The notes: generated from the sequence alone by a model not told the origin. Numbered from the stretch's first letter, positions 9,955 to 20,736 are shown. The stretch: DNA of 64,000 nucleotides from Streptomyces sp. HNM0575 (GCF_012726265.1 NZ_JAASAG010000008.1:310001-374000), one strand, 5' to 3'. Program-made: numbers and translations.

Positions 9955-9982
9955 TTGACTTCGAAACTTAAAGTCATAGTCT
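9955..9982 (+). promoter_or_regulatory. Candidate glcP promoter
   Basis: TTGACT (9955-9960) and TAGTCT (9977-9982), 16 bp apart, lie in a locally AT-rich stretch about 110 bp before glcP. The pattern is plausible for a vegetative promoter; no operator was recognised. Confidence 0.4.
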
Positions 9983-10091
9983 CTGCAACGTCACTTTTAC
10001 CTTCAAGCCGTGGCGCGTGCAGTCTGCGTGCCCGCACCGAAGGCGGCACAGTCCCGAACCCGGTCCCCACGCCGGGCACGCAGGAGAGACC

Positions 10092-11516
10092 TTGACGAGC
10101 ACCTCAGCATCGGCGCCCCCGGCGGAAGGCGGCCACACCGCCCCGCTCGGACGTGTCGTCTTCATCGCAGCAGCGGCCGCCATGGGCGGCTTCCTCTTCG
10201 GCTACGACAGCTCCGTGATCAACGGAGCCGTCGAGGCGGTACGCGGCAGGTTCGAGGCCGGCTCCGCCATGCTGGCCCAGGTGATCGCCGCAGCGCTCAT
10301 CGGCAGCGCGATAGGCGCCGCCCTCGCCGGGCGCATCGCGGACCGCATCGGCCGCATCCGTGTCATGCAGATCGCCGCCGTGATCTTCACGGTGAGCGCC
10401 GTCGGATCGGCGCTGCCGTTCGCGCTCTGGGACCTCGCGCTGTGGCGCGTCCTGGGCGGCGTCGCCATCGGCATGGCCTCCGTGATCGGTCCCGCCTACA
10501 TCGCGGAGGTGTCGCCGCCGGCGTACCGCGGGCGTCTCGCCTCCTTCCAGCAGGCCGCGATCGTCACGGGCATCGCCGTCTCGCAGCTGGTCAACTTCGG
10601 GATCCTGACGCTCGCGGACGGCGACCAGCGAGGGAAGCTGGCAGGGCTGGAGGCCTGGCAGTTGATGCTCGGCATCATGGTGATCCCGTCGATCGCCTAC
10701 TTCCTGCTCTCCTTCGTGATCCCCGAGTCGCCGCGCTATCTGATCTCCGTGGGCAAGCAGACCAAGGCCCGCGAGGTGCTGGCCGGTGTCGAGGGCGAGC
10801 ACGAGCGCATCGACGAGCGGCTCGCCGAGATCGAGCACGGCATGCGCACCGAGCACAAGTCGACGTTCAAGGACCTGCTCGGCGGGCGCTTCGGCTTCCT
10901 GCCCATCGTCTGGGTCGGCATCGGTCTGTCGGTCTTCCAGCAACTCGTCGGCATCAACGTCGTCTTCTACTACTCGTCGACGCTGTGGCAGTCCGTCGGG
11001 ATCAACCCCGAGAGCTCTTTCTTCTACTCCTTCACGACCTCGATCGTGAACATCGCCGGCACCGTCATCGCGATGCTGCTGGTCGACAAGATCGGCCGCA
11101 AGCCGCTCGGGTTCATCGGATCGGTCGGCATGACGATCTCGCTGGGGCTCGTGGCCTGGGCCTTCTCCGCCGTACAGGGATCGGGCGACAACGTCTCGCT
11201 GCCGGACACCCAGGGCACCGTCGCACTGATCGGCGCGCACACCTTCACGCTCTTCTTCGCGCTCTCGTGGGGCGTCGTCGTCTGGGTGCTGCTCGGCGAG
11301 ATCTTCCCGAACAAGCTGCGCGCCGCCGGACTCGGCGTCGCGGCGGCGGCCCAGTGGATCGCCAACTGGGTCATCACCGCCAGCTTCCCGAGCCTGTCGG
11401 ACTGGAACCTGTCCGGCACGTACGTGATCTACACGTTCTTCGCCCTGCTCTCGATTCCGTTCCTGCTCAAGTGGGTGCCGGAGCCGAAGGGCAAGGCGTT
11501 GGAGGAGATGGGCTAA
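10092..11516 (+). CDS. glcP: Glucose permease, MFS sugar porter (GlcP)
   Basis: This 474-residue major-facilitator protein belongs to the sugar-porter family. It has about 12 hydrophobic segments and the family motifs GGFLFGYDSSVINGA, GRIADRIGRIR, PESPRYL, QQLVGINVVFYYSS and GRKPLG. It strongly resembles GlcP, the main glucose/H+ symporter of Streptomyces, which I recall lying beside smc in S. coelicolor, as here. The start is TTG 10092, because AGGAG (10082-10086) sits 5 nt upstream and residues MTSTSASAPP match known GlcP N-termini. Upstream in-frame codons lack a ribosome-binding site. A strong terminator follows, so it is probably monocistronic. Confidence 0.93.
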   Translation: MTSTSASAPPAEGGHTAPLGRVVFIAAAAAMGGFLFGYDSSVINGAVEAVRGRFEAGSAMLAQVIAAALIGSAIGAALAGRIADRIGRIRVMQIAAVIFTVSAVGSALPFALWDLALWRVLGGVAIGMASVIGPAYIAEVSPPAYRGRLASFQQAAIVTGIAVSQLVNFGILTLADGDQRGKLAGLEAWQLMLGIMVIPSIAYFLLSFVIPESPRYLISVGKQTKAREVLAGVEGEHERIDERLAEIEHGMRTEHKSTFKDLLGGRFGFLPIVWVGIGLSVFQQLVGINVVFYYSSTLWQSVGINPESSFFYSFTTSIVNIAGTVIAMLLVDKIGRKPLGFIGSVGMTISLGLVAWAFSAVQGSGDNVSLPDTQGTVALIGAHTFTLFFALSWGVVVWVLLGEIFPNKLRAAGLGVAAAAQWIANWVITASFPSLSDWNLSGTYVIYTFFALLSIPFLLKWVPEPKGKALEEMG

Positions 11517-11547
11517 CCGACCCCCGCCGCCCGCTCCTCTGAACGGT

Positions 11548-11582
11548 CGCCGCCCCGGCCCCCGATGCGGGCCGGGGCGGCG
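11548..11582 (+). terminator. glcP terminator hairpin
   Basis: A perfect 14-bp GC-rich stem (11548-11561 with 11569-11582) closes a 7-nt loop, 32 bp after the glcP stop. No T-run follows, as is common in Streptomyces. Confidence 0.8.
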
Positions 11583-11641
11583 GCGTGCGCGGGGACGGGT
11601 GTGCCGTCCCGGACTTGACGGTGGCGGATACTGGACGGGCT

Positions 11642-12850
11642 ATGGAAATCGTCATCCTTGTTGCAGTCATCGCCGTCGTCGTGCTGGCCACGATCAGCGG
11701 GCTCGTCGTCAGCGGCCGTAGGAAGAAGACCGCCGAGCGCGAGAAGCCCGCCGCCGCCCGTGGCACGACCACCGCGCCCGCCGAACCGCATGTCGGCGAG
11801 GAGGCCACCGGCACCGCCGAGGCGCCGCGCAGAACGATCGAAGAGGTCGGCCTGCCGCCCGCCGAGGCGGAGGCCCCCGCCGCCCCCGCGCCCGCAGAGC
11901 CCGCGATCGAGGAGCCCGAGCCCACGGCCGGGAGACTCGTACGGCTGCGCTCCCGGCTCTCCCGCTCGCAGAACACCCTGGGCAAGGGGCTCCTCACACT
12001 GCTCTCGCGCGAGCATCTCGACGATGCGACCTGGGAGGAGATCGAGGACACCCTGCTGACCGCCGACGTCGGCGTCGCACCCACGCAGGAGCTGGTCGAG
12101 CGCCTCCGTGAGCGTGTGCGGATCCTCGGCACCCGTACGCCCGAGGAGCTGCGCGGGCTGCTGCGGGAGGAGCTGCTCACGCTGGTCGGCCCGGATCTGG
12201 ACCGTACGGTCCAGACCGAGACCGGAGGGCCCGTCGACCGGCCGGGCGTCGCGCTGGTCGTCGGCGTGAACGGCACCGGCAAGACCACCACGACCGGCAA
12301 GCTCGCACGCGTGCTCGTGGCCGACGGCAAGTCCGTGGTGCTCGGCGCCGCCGACACCTTCAGGGCCGCCGCGGCCGACCAGTTGGAGACGTGGGGCAAG
12401 CGCGTCGGCGCCCGCACCGTGCGGGGGCCGGAGGGCGGCGACCCGGCGTCCGTGGCCTTCGAGGCGGTGAAGGAGGGCACCGAGCAGGGCGCCGAGGTGG
12501 TGCTCATCGACACCGCGGGGCGGCTGCACACCAAGACCGGGCTCATGGACGAGCTGGGCAAGGTCAAGCGCGTCGTCGAGAAGCAGGGTCCCGTCGATGA
12601 GGTGCTGCTCGTACTCGACGCGACGACCGGCCAGAACGGTCTCGTGCAGGCACGCGTCTTCGCCGAGGTCGTGGACATCACCGGCATCGTGCTCACCAAG
12701 CTGGACGGCACGGCCAAGGGCGGCATCGTCGTGGCGGTGCAGCGCGAACTCGGCGTCCCCGTAAAGCTGATCGGGCTCGGGGAGGGCGCGGACGACCTCG
12801 CGCCGTTCGAGCCCGGGGCCTTCGTGGACGCGCTGATCGGCGGGGAGTGA
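11642..12850 (+). CDS. ftsY: Signal recognition particle receptor FtsY
   Basis: FtsY is the membrane-side GTPase that receives SRP-ribosome complexes. Residues 2-23 form a single hydrophobic anchor (MEIVILVAVIAVVV...), followed by an Ala/Glu/Pro-rich acidic linker to about residue 100. The NG domain then carries the P-loop GVNGTGKTTTTGKLA (near residue 209), DTFRAAAADQL, DTAGRLHTK and TKLDGTAKGG motifs. The N-terminal membrane segment is typical of actinobacterial FtsY. ATG 11642 fits the start of the anchor; no strong ribosome-binding site precedes it. Its partner Ffh is encoded about 8 kb downstream. Confidence 0.97.
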   Translation: MEIVILVAVIAVVVLATISGLVVSGRRKKTAEREKPAAARGTTTAPAEPHVGEEATGTAEAPRRTIEEVGLPPAEAEAPAAPAPAEPAIEEPEPTAGRLVRLRSRLSRSQNTLGKGLLTLLSREHLDDATWEEIEDTLLTADVGVAPTQELVERLRERVRILGTRTPEELRGLLREELLTLVGPDLDRTVQTETGGPVDRPGVALVVGVNGTGKTTTTGKLARVLVADGKSVVLGAADTFRAAAADQLETWGKRVGARTVRGPEGGDPASVAFEAVKEGTEQGAEVVLIDTAGRLHTKTGLMDELGKVKRVVEKQGPVDEVLLVLDATTGQNGLVQARVFAEVVDITGIVLTKLDGTAKGGIVVAVQRELGVPVKLIGLGEGADDLAPFEPGAFVDALIGGE

Positions 12851-12916
12851 TCCGCCTCGCCGCGCTCCCGTCCCGGCGAGGGCCTCGCCGTGGTCGCGGC
12901 CGGGTCCGTACGGCGC

Positions 12917-12949
12917 AGCGCCCCGTCCCACGGTGAGGGACGGGGCGCT
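12917..12949. terminator. Bidirectional terminator between ftsY and the convergent gene
   Basis: A perfect 13-bp stem AGCGCCCCGTCCC / GGGACGGGGCGCT with a 7-nt loop lies between the convergent ends of ftsY and the primase/polymerase-like gene and could serve both. Confidence 0.8.
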
Positions 12950-13007
12950 CTCGCGTCGGCGTGATGTGCGTGCCGCGTGACCGCGGCGCAGGTGCGTACG
13001 GCCCCGG

Positions 13008-13703
13008 TCAGGCCGCCGAGCGGTGGGAGACGTATGCGAGCGTGCCCAGCAGCAGCCGGGCCTGCGGCGGACGGCCCGTGCCCTCCAGGGTCGGCGGGCG
13101 CAGCCAGCGCACGGCGCCGAGGCCGCCGCGGTCCGACGGCGGCGCGGTGACGTACTCGCCCTCGCCCAGGCCGCGAAGATCGAGCCGGGCGTCGTCCCAG
13201 CCCATCCGGTAGAGCAGTTCGGGCAGTTCGGCGGCGGCGCCGGGTGCGACGAAGAACCATGCGCGGCCGTGCGGTGCGAGCGCGACGGGTCCGAGCGGCA
13301 GACCCATCCGTTCCAGCCGTACGAGCGCGTGACGGCCGGCAGCCTCGCCGACCTCGATCACGTCGAAGTGCCGTCCCGTCGGCAGCAGGAGCGCGGCGCC
13401 GGGGCACTGCCGCCAGGCCGCGCCCGCCTCGTCGAGCGTCGAGCCGGGCGGCACCTCCAGGGAGGCGTCGAGGGGGTGTGCTCCCGGCGCGGGGCAGACG
13501 GCCGCGCCGCACGAGCACTCCGTACGCCCGCCCGCACCACGCGCGGCACGCGCGCCCGGGACCACGGACCATCCCCACAGCCCGGTGTACTCGGCGACCG
13601 TCGTGGCCGCGGAGGTGCGGTGACGGCGGCGGCCGCCGGAGCGCAGTTGATGAGAGTCCCGGGTGCCGCCCAGGCCGCTGATGGCGCCGATCGTGAAGCC
13701 CAT
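13008..13703 (-). CDS. Bifunctional DNA primase/polymerase-like protein
   Basis: This 231-residue protein begins MGFTIGAISGL at ATG 13703, preceded by the strong ribosome-binding site GGAGGGAG. It resembles the short proteins with a prim-pol N-terminal-like domain that I recall beside nsdA in Streptomyces. Visible parts are WGWSVVPGAR, a Cys-rich CSCGAAVC segment, HPLDAS, and a central HFDVIEV where prim-pol enzymes carry their acidic metal ligands. The acidic pair here is D and E rather than D and D. There is no helicase domain. Whether it polymerises DNA is unknown; a regulatory or degenerate role is possible. It is divergent from nsdA. Confidence 0.75.
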   Translation of the reverse strand: MGFTIGAISGLGGTRDSHQLRSGGRRRHRTSAATTVAEYTGLWGWSVVPGARAARGAGGRTECSCGAAVCPAPGAHPLDASLEVPPGSTLDEAGAAWRQCPGAALLLPTGRHFDVIEVGEAAGRHALVRLERMGLPLGPVALAPHGRAWFFVAPGAAAELPELLYRMGWDDARLDLRGLGEGEYVTAPPSDRGGLGAVRWLRPPTLEGTGRPPQARLLLGTLAYVSHRSAA

Positions 13704-13960
13704 GCTCCCTCCAACTGGTCCTGCCTGCCTGTGGTTACGAGCCTGCTGCGCACAGTGACGGGACACATGCGTGGGTGTCCGCCCGTATCGGCCGAGTCGT
13801 GTGTCAAGTGAATCGTGTGCGGCCACAGAGGGGTTCATTCGAAGGGGTGGCGAATGGTGGCGATTCTGCGAACCCCCTCGCCCCGCCCGTGATCGTAGGA
13901 TTACTTTCGGTACACACGCGGTGGCGGAATCGCCTCGTGGGTATGCCGGAGGCATGGTTC

Positions 13961-15580
13961 GTGGGGGCGGTGAGGGGCCTGATGGGGGCGTTACCGGTTG
14001 GTGAGAGCGACAAGCTCCCCAACAAGCAGCTGAGTTCGTGGTTCATGCGCAGCGGCTGGTCCAAGGGAGAGCTCGCGCGCCAGGTCAACCGCAGGGCCCG
14101 TCAGCTGGGCGCACACCACATCAGCACCGACACCTCGCGGGTGCGCCGCTGGCTGGACGGCGAGCAGCCGCGCGAACCCATTCCGCGCATCCTCTCCGAG
14201 CTGTTCTCCGAGCGCTTCGGCTGCGTGGTCGCGGTCGAGGACCTCGGGTTGCAGCCCGTACGCAGGTCGCCCGCCGCCTCCGGGGTCGATCTGCCGTGGG
14301 CGGGCCCGCAGACCGTCGCGATGATCAACGAGTTCACGCGTAGCGACCTGATGCTGGGCCGGCGCGGATTCCTCGGCGCCTCCCTGTCGGTCTCCGCCGG
14401 GCCGTCGCTGATCGAGCCGATGCAGCGCTGGCTGGTGCCGAGCCCCTCGGCGGCGGACGCGGGCGGCTCCGCGGCCGCCGGCTCCGCTGTCGTGACCTCC
14501 CCGCACGGCAGCGGAGCCACGGCGTCCGCGACGGGGAGCGGCGGCGCGGTCACGCCGATGCCCGCCCGCCGCGGACCGGGAGCGCGGCAGCGCACGGAGA
14601 AGCTGTCGATGCCCGAGGTCGAGCTTCTGGAGCACACCACGGTCATGTTCCGGCAGTGGGACGCCCAGTGCGGCGGCGGGCTGCGCCGCAAGGCGGTCGT
14701 GGGGCAGCTGCACGAGGTGACGGACCTGCTTCAGGAGCGGCACGCGGAGCCGGTCGGGCGCCGCCTGTTCCGTGTGACGGCCGAACTCGCCGCGTTGGCA
14801 GGGTGGATGAGCTACGACGTCGGCCTCCAGTCCACCGCGCAGAAGTACTTCGTGCTGGCGCTGCACGCCGCGAAGGAGGCCGGGGACCGGGCCCTCGGGT
14901 CGTACGTACTGAGCAAGATGGGCCGGCAGATGATCCATCTGGGGCGCCCGGACGACGCGTTGGAGCTGGTGCACCTCGCGCAGTACGGCAGCCGTGAGGG
15001 TGCGACGGCCCGTACGCAGGCGATGCTGCACGCGATGGAGGCGCGCGCGTACGCGAACATGGGCCAGCCGGGGAAGTGCCGGCGGGCGGTGCGCATGGCC
15101 GAGGACACCTTCGAGGACGCCGGGCCGGGCGACGGCGACCCGGACTGGATCCGCTTCTTCTCCGAGGCCGAACTGAACGCGGAGACCGCCCACTCCTACC
15201 GCGATCTCGCCTACTCGCAGGGGCGCAGCCCGACTTACGCGTCGATGGCGCGGCCGTCGATGGAGCGGGCCGTCGAGCTGTTCAGGCGTGAGGCGGAGGA
15301 GACGGAGGGCGGCGGCCACCGCCGTTCGTACGCGCTGAACCTCCTCGGCATGGCGAGCGTGCATCTGCTCCAGAAGGAGCCGGAGCACTGCGCGTTCCGC
15401 GCGGGGGAGGCGATCGAGCTGGCCAGGAGGCTGCGCTCCGAACGCGTAAACAACCGGCTGCGCAGGACCGCGGCGTGGGCGGCGCGCGACTTCGGGGAGG
15501 TGGCGGAGGTGGTGCAGCTCGGCGAGCGGCTCGCGGCCGAGCTGTCCGACGCGGAATCGCCGGCCGCGGCGGCGGGGTGA
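13961..15580 (+). CDS. nsdA: NsdA, negative regulator of differentiation (contains a TTA codon)
   Basis: The protein matches NsdA of S. coelicolor, a TPR-containing protein whose loss enhances sporulation and antibiotic production. It has an N-terminal DNA-binding-like region (WFMRSGWSKGELARQVNRRA), the segment GVDLPWAGPQTVA, an Ala/Gly/Ser-rich variable linker (about nt 14450-14590), and a tetratricopeptide region (WMSYDVGLQSTAQKYF, MGRQMIHLGRPDDALEL). GTG 13961 is favoured because GGAGG (13948-13952) lies 8 nt upstream; GTG 13970 and ATG 13982 are alternatives. Codon 11 is TTA (13991-13993), read only by the bldA tRNA in Streptomyces, and all candidate starts lie upstream of it. A neighbouring terminator and intergenic gaps suggest monocistronic expression. 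Confidence 0.92.
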   Translation: MGAVRGLMGALPVGESDKLPNKQLSSWFMRSGWSKGELARQVNRRARQLGAHHISTDTSRVRRWLDGEQPREPIPRILSELFSERFGCVVAVEDLGLQPVRRSPAASGVDLPWAGPQTVAMINEFTRSDLMLGRRGFLGASLSVSAGPSLIEPMQRWLVPSPSAADAGGSAAAGSAVVTSPHGSGATASATGSGGAVTPMPARRGPGARQRTEKLSMPEVELLEHTTVMFRQWDAQCGGGLRRKAVVGQLHEVTDLLQERHAEPVGRRLFRVTAELAALAGWMSYDVGLQSTAQKYFVLALHAAKEAGDRALGSYVLSKMGRQMIHLGRPDDALELVHLAQYGSREGATARTQAMLHAMEARAYANMGQPGKCRRAVRMAEDTFEDAGPGDGDPDWIRFFSEAELNAETAHSYRDLAYSQGRSPTYASMARPSMERAVELFRREAEETEGGGHRRSYALNLLGMASVHLLQKEPEHCAFRAGEAIELARRLRSERVNNRLRRTAAWAARDFGEVAEVVQLGERLAAELSDAESPAAAAG

Positions 15581-16041
15581 GCGCGTGCCGCACCGCTGTC
15601 GTGCGCGCCGGGAGGGGCCCCGGCCGCACGCCGCCACACGCTATCGCCGCGCGCGTGGCGCCCGCGGCGGGACGGATCTCAAAAGAATTACGAACTCGTG
15701 GAACCCACCCGGGAGTTGATCCGTCCAACCCATGACAACCGGCCGTGACCGGTACCCCGGACACCCGACAGGCTCCCCCCGTTGCCAGTCGTACAGGGTG
15801 CGGTCGCGGCCGGTTCTCCACGTCAGGGAGCGCCCGGTCCACAGTGGCCCGCGCGGCGCCCCGCCACACGGCGGTTCATCCACCCGTAACACCGCGGCGC
15901 CCATCGTCATCACGGTGAAACACCGCACGGCATCAATGGAAACGGGACGCGGCGACTGTGGCCGCATCACCCCCCGGCCACCCCGATCAACCCGCCCGTC
16001 CCGTCCGTAAGGCGCGGGCCGGTACTTCGAGGAGACGTCCA
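15581..16041. other. Intergenic region nsdA to amtB
   Basis: About 460 bp with no supported gene. It holds a less GC-rich patch at 15674-15690, which could be a promoter, and the GlnR-like half-sites listed separately. No terminator hairpin for nsdA is obvious. Confidence 0.5.
15906..15943 (+). promoter_or_regulatory. GlnR-like binding site upstream of amtB
   Basis: GTCAT (15906-15910), 6 bp, GAAAC (15917-15921) matches one gTnAc-N6-GaAAc box of the known Streptomyces GlnR consensus at four of five positions plus five of five. A second GAAAC lies exactly 22 bp downstream (15939-15943), the spacing expected for the second box; its partner half-site (15928-15932) is degenerate. The site is about 100 bp before amtB, an established GlnR target in S. 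coelicolor. Confidence 0.55.
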
Positions 16042-17732
<1,691 letters not shown>

Positions 17733-17742
17733 GGGGCGGCGC

Positions 17743-20736
17743 ATGGGCGGCGGAATCAGCGGGCTCGGCGGGCTCCCCGGCACGGCAGGGGAAGCGGGCC
17801 CGGACACGTCCGAAGGCGCGGCCGGTGATGCGGTCGGTGACGGGACCCGTGGCGCGGCCGACGCCCGTGCCCGTCACGCGGCCGGTGCCGCGCAGCAGTC
17901 GGAGGCGGAGGCGGAGGCGGAGGGCGGCTATGCCGCGGACCGGCTCCGTCTCCTCCGCGGCGAGGACGGCACGGCGGCCGGGGCGCCCCGCCGTGCCGAG
18001 CTTGCACGGCTGACCGACCGGTGGCTGACCGGTCTGCTGGGGGACGCGGGTCCCGGCGTCGCCCTCGTCGCGGTCGGCGGCTACGGCAGGGGCGAGCTGT
18101 CGCCGCGCAGCGACCTCGACCTGCTGCTCCTGCACGACGGCAGCGCGGGCCCGGGCGGGATCTCCCGCATCGCGGACCGCGTCTGGTACCCCGTCTGGGA
18201 CCTCGGGATCGCCCTGGACCACTCCGTACGCACGACCTCGGAGGCCCGCGCCACGGCCGAGGAGGACCTGAAGGTCCAGCTCGGCCTGCTCGACGCCCGG
18301 CACGTCGCCGGCGACGCGACGCTCACCGAGGGGCTGCGCACCGGGCTGCTCGCACGGTGGCGGGCGCAGGCGCCCAAGCGCCTGCCCGAACTGCGGGAGC
18401 TGGCCGACGAACGGGCCCGCAACCACGGTGAGTTGCGATTCCTGCTGGAGCCCGACCTCAAGGAGGCGTACGGCGGGCTGCGGGACGCTACGGCGCTGCG
18501 TGCGGTGGCGGCGTCCTGGCTGGCGGACGCGCCGCGCGGCGGGCTGGCGCGGGCGTACGAGTCGCTGCTGGACGTACGAGACGTGCTGCACCTCTCCACG
18601 GGCCGAGCCACCGACCGGCTCGTCCTCCAGGACCAGGACCAGGTAGCCGCGGCGGTCGGCCTCGCCGACGCAGACGCCCTGCTGCGGCAGGTCTACGAGG
18701 CCGCCCGCACCATCGCTTACGCGTCCGATGTGACGTGGCGCGAAGTGGGACGCGTGCTGAAGTCCCGCGGGGGACGCACCTCGCGGCTGCGGGTGCTGCT
18801 GGGCGGCGGTGGCGCGGGCTCCCCGCGGTCCGCGGCCCAGACGGGGACCCGGGCGCGGAACCAGGCGGGCCGGGCGGGCGGCCAGGCGAGCGCCAGGCCG
18901 GGGGAGCAGGAGCGCACGCCGCTCGCCGAGGGCGTCGTCGAACACGAGGGGGAGGCGGCGCTCGCGCGCACCGCCAGGCCCGAACGCGACCCCGTGCTGC
19001 CGCTGCGTGCGGCGGCGGCCGCGGCACAGGCGCAGCTGCCGCTGGCGCTGCCCGCGGTGCGGCGGCTCTCGTCGGCGCCGGAGCTGCCGGTGCCATGGCC
19101 CGCGGAAGCGCGCGAGGAGTTCGTGACCCTGCTGGGTGCGGGCGAGGCGACGGTGCCGGTGTGGGAGGCGCTCGACGCCGAGGGCCTGACCGGGCGCCTG
19201 CTGCCCGACTGGGAGCGCGTGCGCTGCCGCCCGCAGCGCAACCCCGTGCACCGGTTCACCGTCGACCGTCATCTCGTGGAGACGGCGGTACGGGCCTCCG
19301 CGCTGACGCGCCGCGTACAGCGTCCCGACCTGCTGCTGGTGGCCGCGCTGCTGCACGACATCGGCAAGGGCTGGCCGGGCGACCACTCGATGGTGGGCGA
19401 GACGATCGCGTACGACATGGCGCGGCGCATGGGCTTCGACGCGGCGGACGCGGACGTGCTGGCAAGGCTCGTACGGCATCACCTGCTGCTCGTGGAGACG
19501 GCCACGCGGCGCGACTTGGACGACCCGGCGACGATCCGTTCGGTCGCCGACGTCGTGGGTGCGCCGGGAACCCTTGAACTCCTGCATGCGCTGACCGAGG
19601 CCGACGCGCTCGCCACCGGGCCCGCGGCATGGTCGGCATGGCGCGGCACGCTCGTCGCGGACCTGGTCAAGCGGGTCGGCGGGGTGCTCGCGGGGGAGGC
19701 GGTGGAGGAGCACACCGAACCGTTCGTGCCGTCGGCCGAGGCGGAACGGCTCGCGGTCGAGGCGTGGCGCAGCCGGGGGCCCGCGCTCGCGCTCAGCACG
19801 CCTGCCGCGCACGCGGCACGGGACGCGGAACACGGCGACGAGCACCACGGGCGCGACGGACTTCCGCAACACGGTGTCGCGGAACACGGCCTCGCGAATG
19901 ACGGCGAAGAGGACCGGCCGAGCGCCCCCGTCGGGGCCGAGCTGCTGATCGCCGTCCCGACGCGCCCCGCCGCGGACCACCCGGCGCAGGCGGCCGGTGA
20001 CGAGGGCGCGCTCGGAGCGGCCGGCGCCGCCGGCGCCCCCGGCGGCAGCGGCCCGTATGCGATGGGCGTGCTCCCTGCCGTGGCGGGCGTCCTCGCACTG
20101 CACCGGATGACCGTACGCGCGGCGGACCTGCGGCTGATGCGGCTGCCCGCCCAGGTGACCGGGGCGGCGGTGAGCGGGGCGACTGAGAACGGGCCGGCTG
20201 AGAACGGGCCGATGGAGAACGGGCCTTCGGTGACCGGGGCGGTGCCCGGCCTGCCCGGTACCGCCGACGAGGAGGCGGCCGTACTGCTGCTGTCGTGGCG
20301 GGTGGCCGCCGAGTACGGTTCGCTGCCACCCGCGCTGCGGCTCCGCGCCGACCTCGCACGTGTCCTCGACGGCTCCCTCGACGTCGCGGCCCGTCTCGCC
20401 GAGCGCGAGGCCGCCTACCGCAGGCCACGTCGGCGCCGGGCCGGGCGGCACGCACCGCCGCCCCGGGTCACCGTGGCGCCGGCGGGTTCGCAGTCAGCGA
20501 CCGTGCTGGAGGTACGGGCCCAGGACGCACCGGGCCTGCTGTACCGCATCGGACGGGCCCTGGAGGGGGCTGGCGTGCTCGTACGCAGCGCGCATGTCAG
20601 CACGCTCGGGGCCAACGCCGTCGACGCGTTCTATCTCACGGGAGCCGACGGTGCCCCGCTGCCGGCCGGCGAGGCCGCGGGGATCGCCCGCGAACTCGAG
20701 CGCGAGCTGGGCCGGGAACCGGACGACGCCGCGTAG
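17743..20736 (+). CDS. glnD: PII nucleotidyltransferase GlnD with low-complexity inserts
   Basis: GlnD modifies and demodifies GlnK. The nucleotidyltransferase motif GGYGRGELSPRSDLDLLLLH lies near residue 112, the HD hydrolase motif LLHDIGKGWPGDHS near 535, and a C-terminal ACT domain (VLEVRAQDAPGLLYRIGRALEGAG) near 925. At 997 residues it is roughly 160 longer than the S. coelicolor enzyme as I remember it. The excess falls in low-complexity inserts: an N-terminal Gly/Ala/Glu leader, a segment at about nt 18820-19000, a His/Glu/Asp-rich segment at about 19800-19930, and short tandem GAGAACGGGCC-type repeats at about 20180-20230. The catalytic motifs are untouched, so it is probably active. 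ATG 17743 is the start. Confidence 0.94.
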   Translation: MGGGISGLGGLPGTAGEAGPDTSEGAAGDAVGDGTRGAADARARHAAGAAQQSEAEAEAEGGYAADRLRLLRGEDGTAAGAPRRAELARLTDRWLTGLLGDAGPGVALVAVGGYGRGELSPRSDLDLLLLHDGSAGPGGISRIADRVWYPVWDLGIALDHSVRTTSEARATAEEDLKVQLGLLDARHVAGDATLTEGLRTGLLARWRAQAPKRLPELRELADERARNHGELRFLLEPDLKEAYGGLRDATALRAVAASWLADAPRGGLARAYESLLDVRDVLHLSTGRATDRLVLQDQDQVAAAVGLADADALLRQVYEAARTIAYASDVTWREVGRVLKSRGGRTSRLRVLLGGGGAGSPRSAAQTGTRARNQAGRAGGQASARPGEQERTPLAEGVVEHEGEAALARTARPERDPVLPLRAAAAAAQAQLPLALPAVRRLSSAPELPVPWPAEAREEFVTLLGAGEATVPVWEALDAEGLTGRLLPDWERVRCRPQRNPVHRFTVDRHLVETAVRASALTRRVQRPDLLLVAALLHDIGKGWPGDHSMVGETIAYDMARRMGFDAADADVLARLVRHHLLLVETATRRDLDDPATIRSVADVVGAPGTLELLHALTEADALATGPAAWSAWRGTLVADLVKRVGGVLAGEAVEEHTEPFVPSAEAERLAVEAWRSRGPALALSTPAAHAARDAEHGDEHHGRDGLPQHGVAEHGLANDGEEDRPSAPVGAELLIAVPTRPAADHPAQAAGDEGALGAAGAAGAPGGSGPYAMGVLPAVAGVLALHRMTVRAADLRLMRLPAQVTGAAVSGATENGPAENGPMENGPSVTGAVPGLPGTADEEAAVLLLSWRVAAEYGSLPPALRLRADLARVLDGSLDVAARLAEREAAYRRPRRRRAGRHAPPPRVTVAPAGSQSATVLEVRAQDAPGLLYRIGRALEGAGVLVRSAHVSTLGANAVDAFYLTGADGAPLPAGEAAGIARELERELGREPDDAA

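Noticed and set aside
11467-13578. 703-codon minus-strand frame across ftsY
   Set aside because: Ser/Arg/Pro-rich shadow; ftsY and the prim-pol-like gene explain the region.
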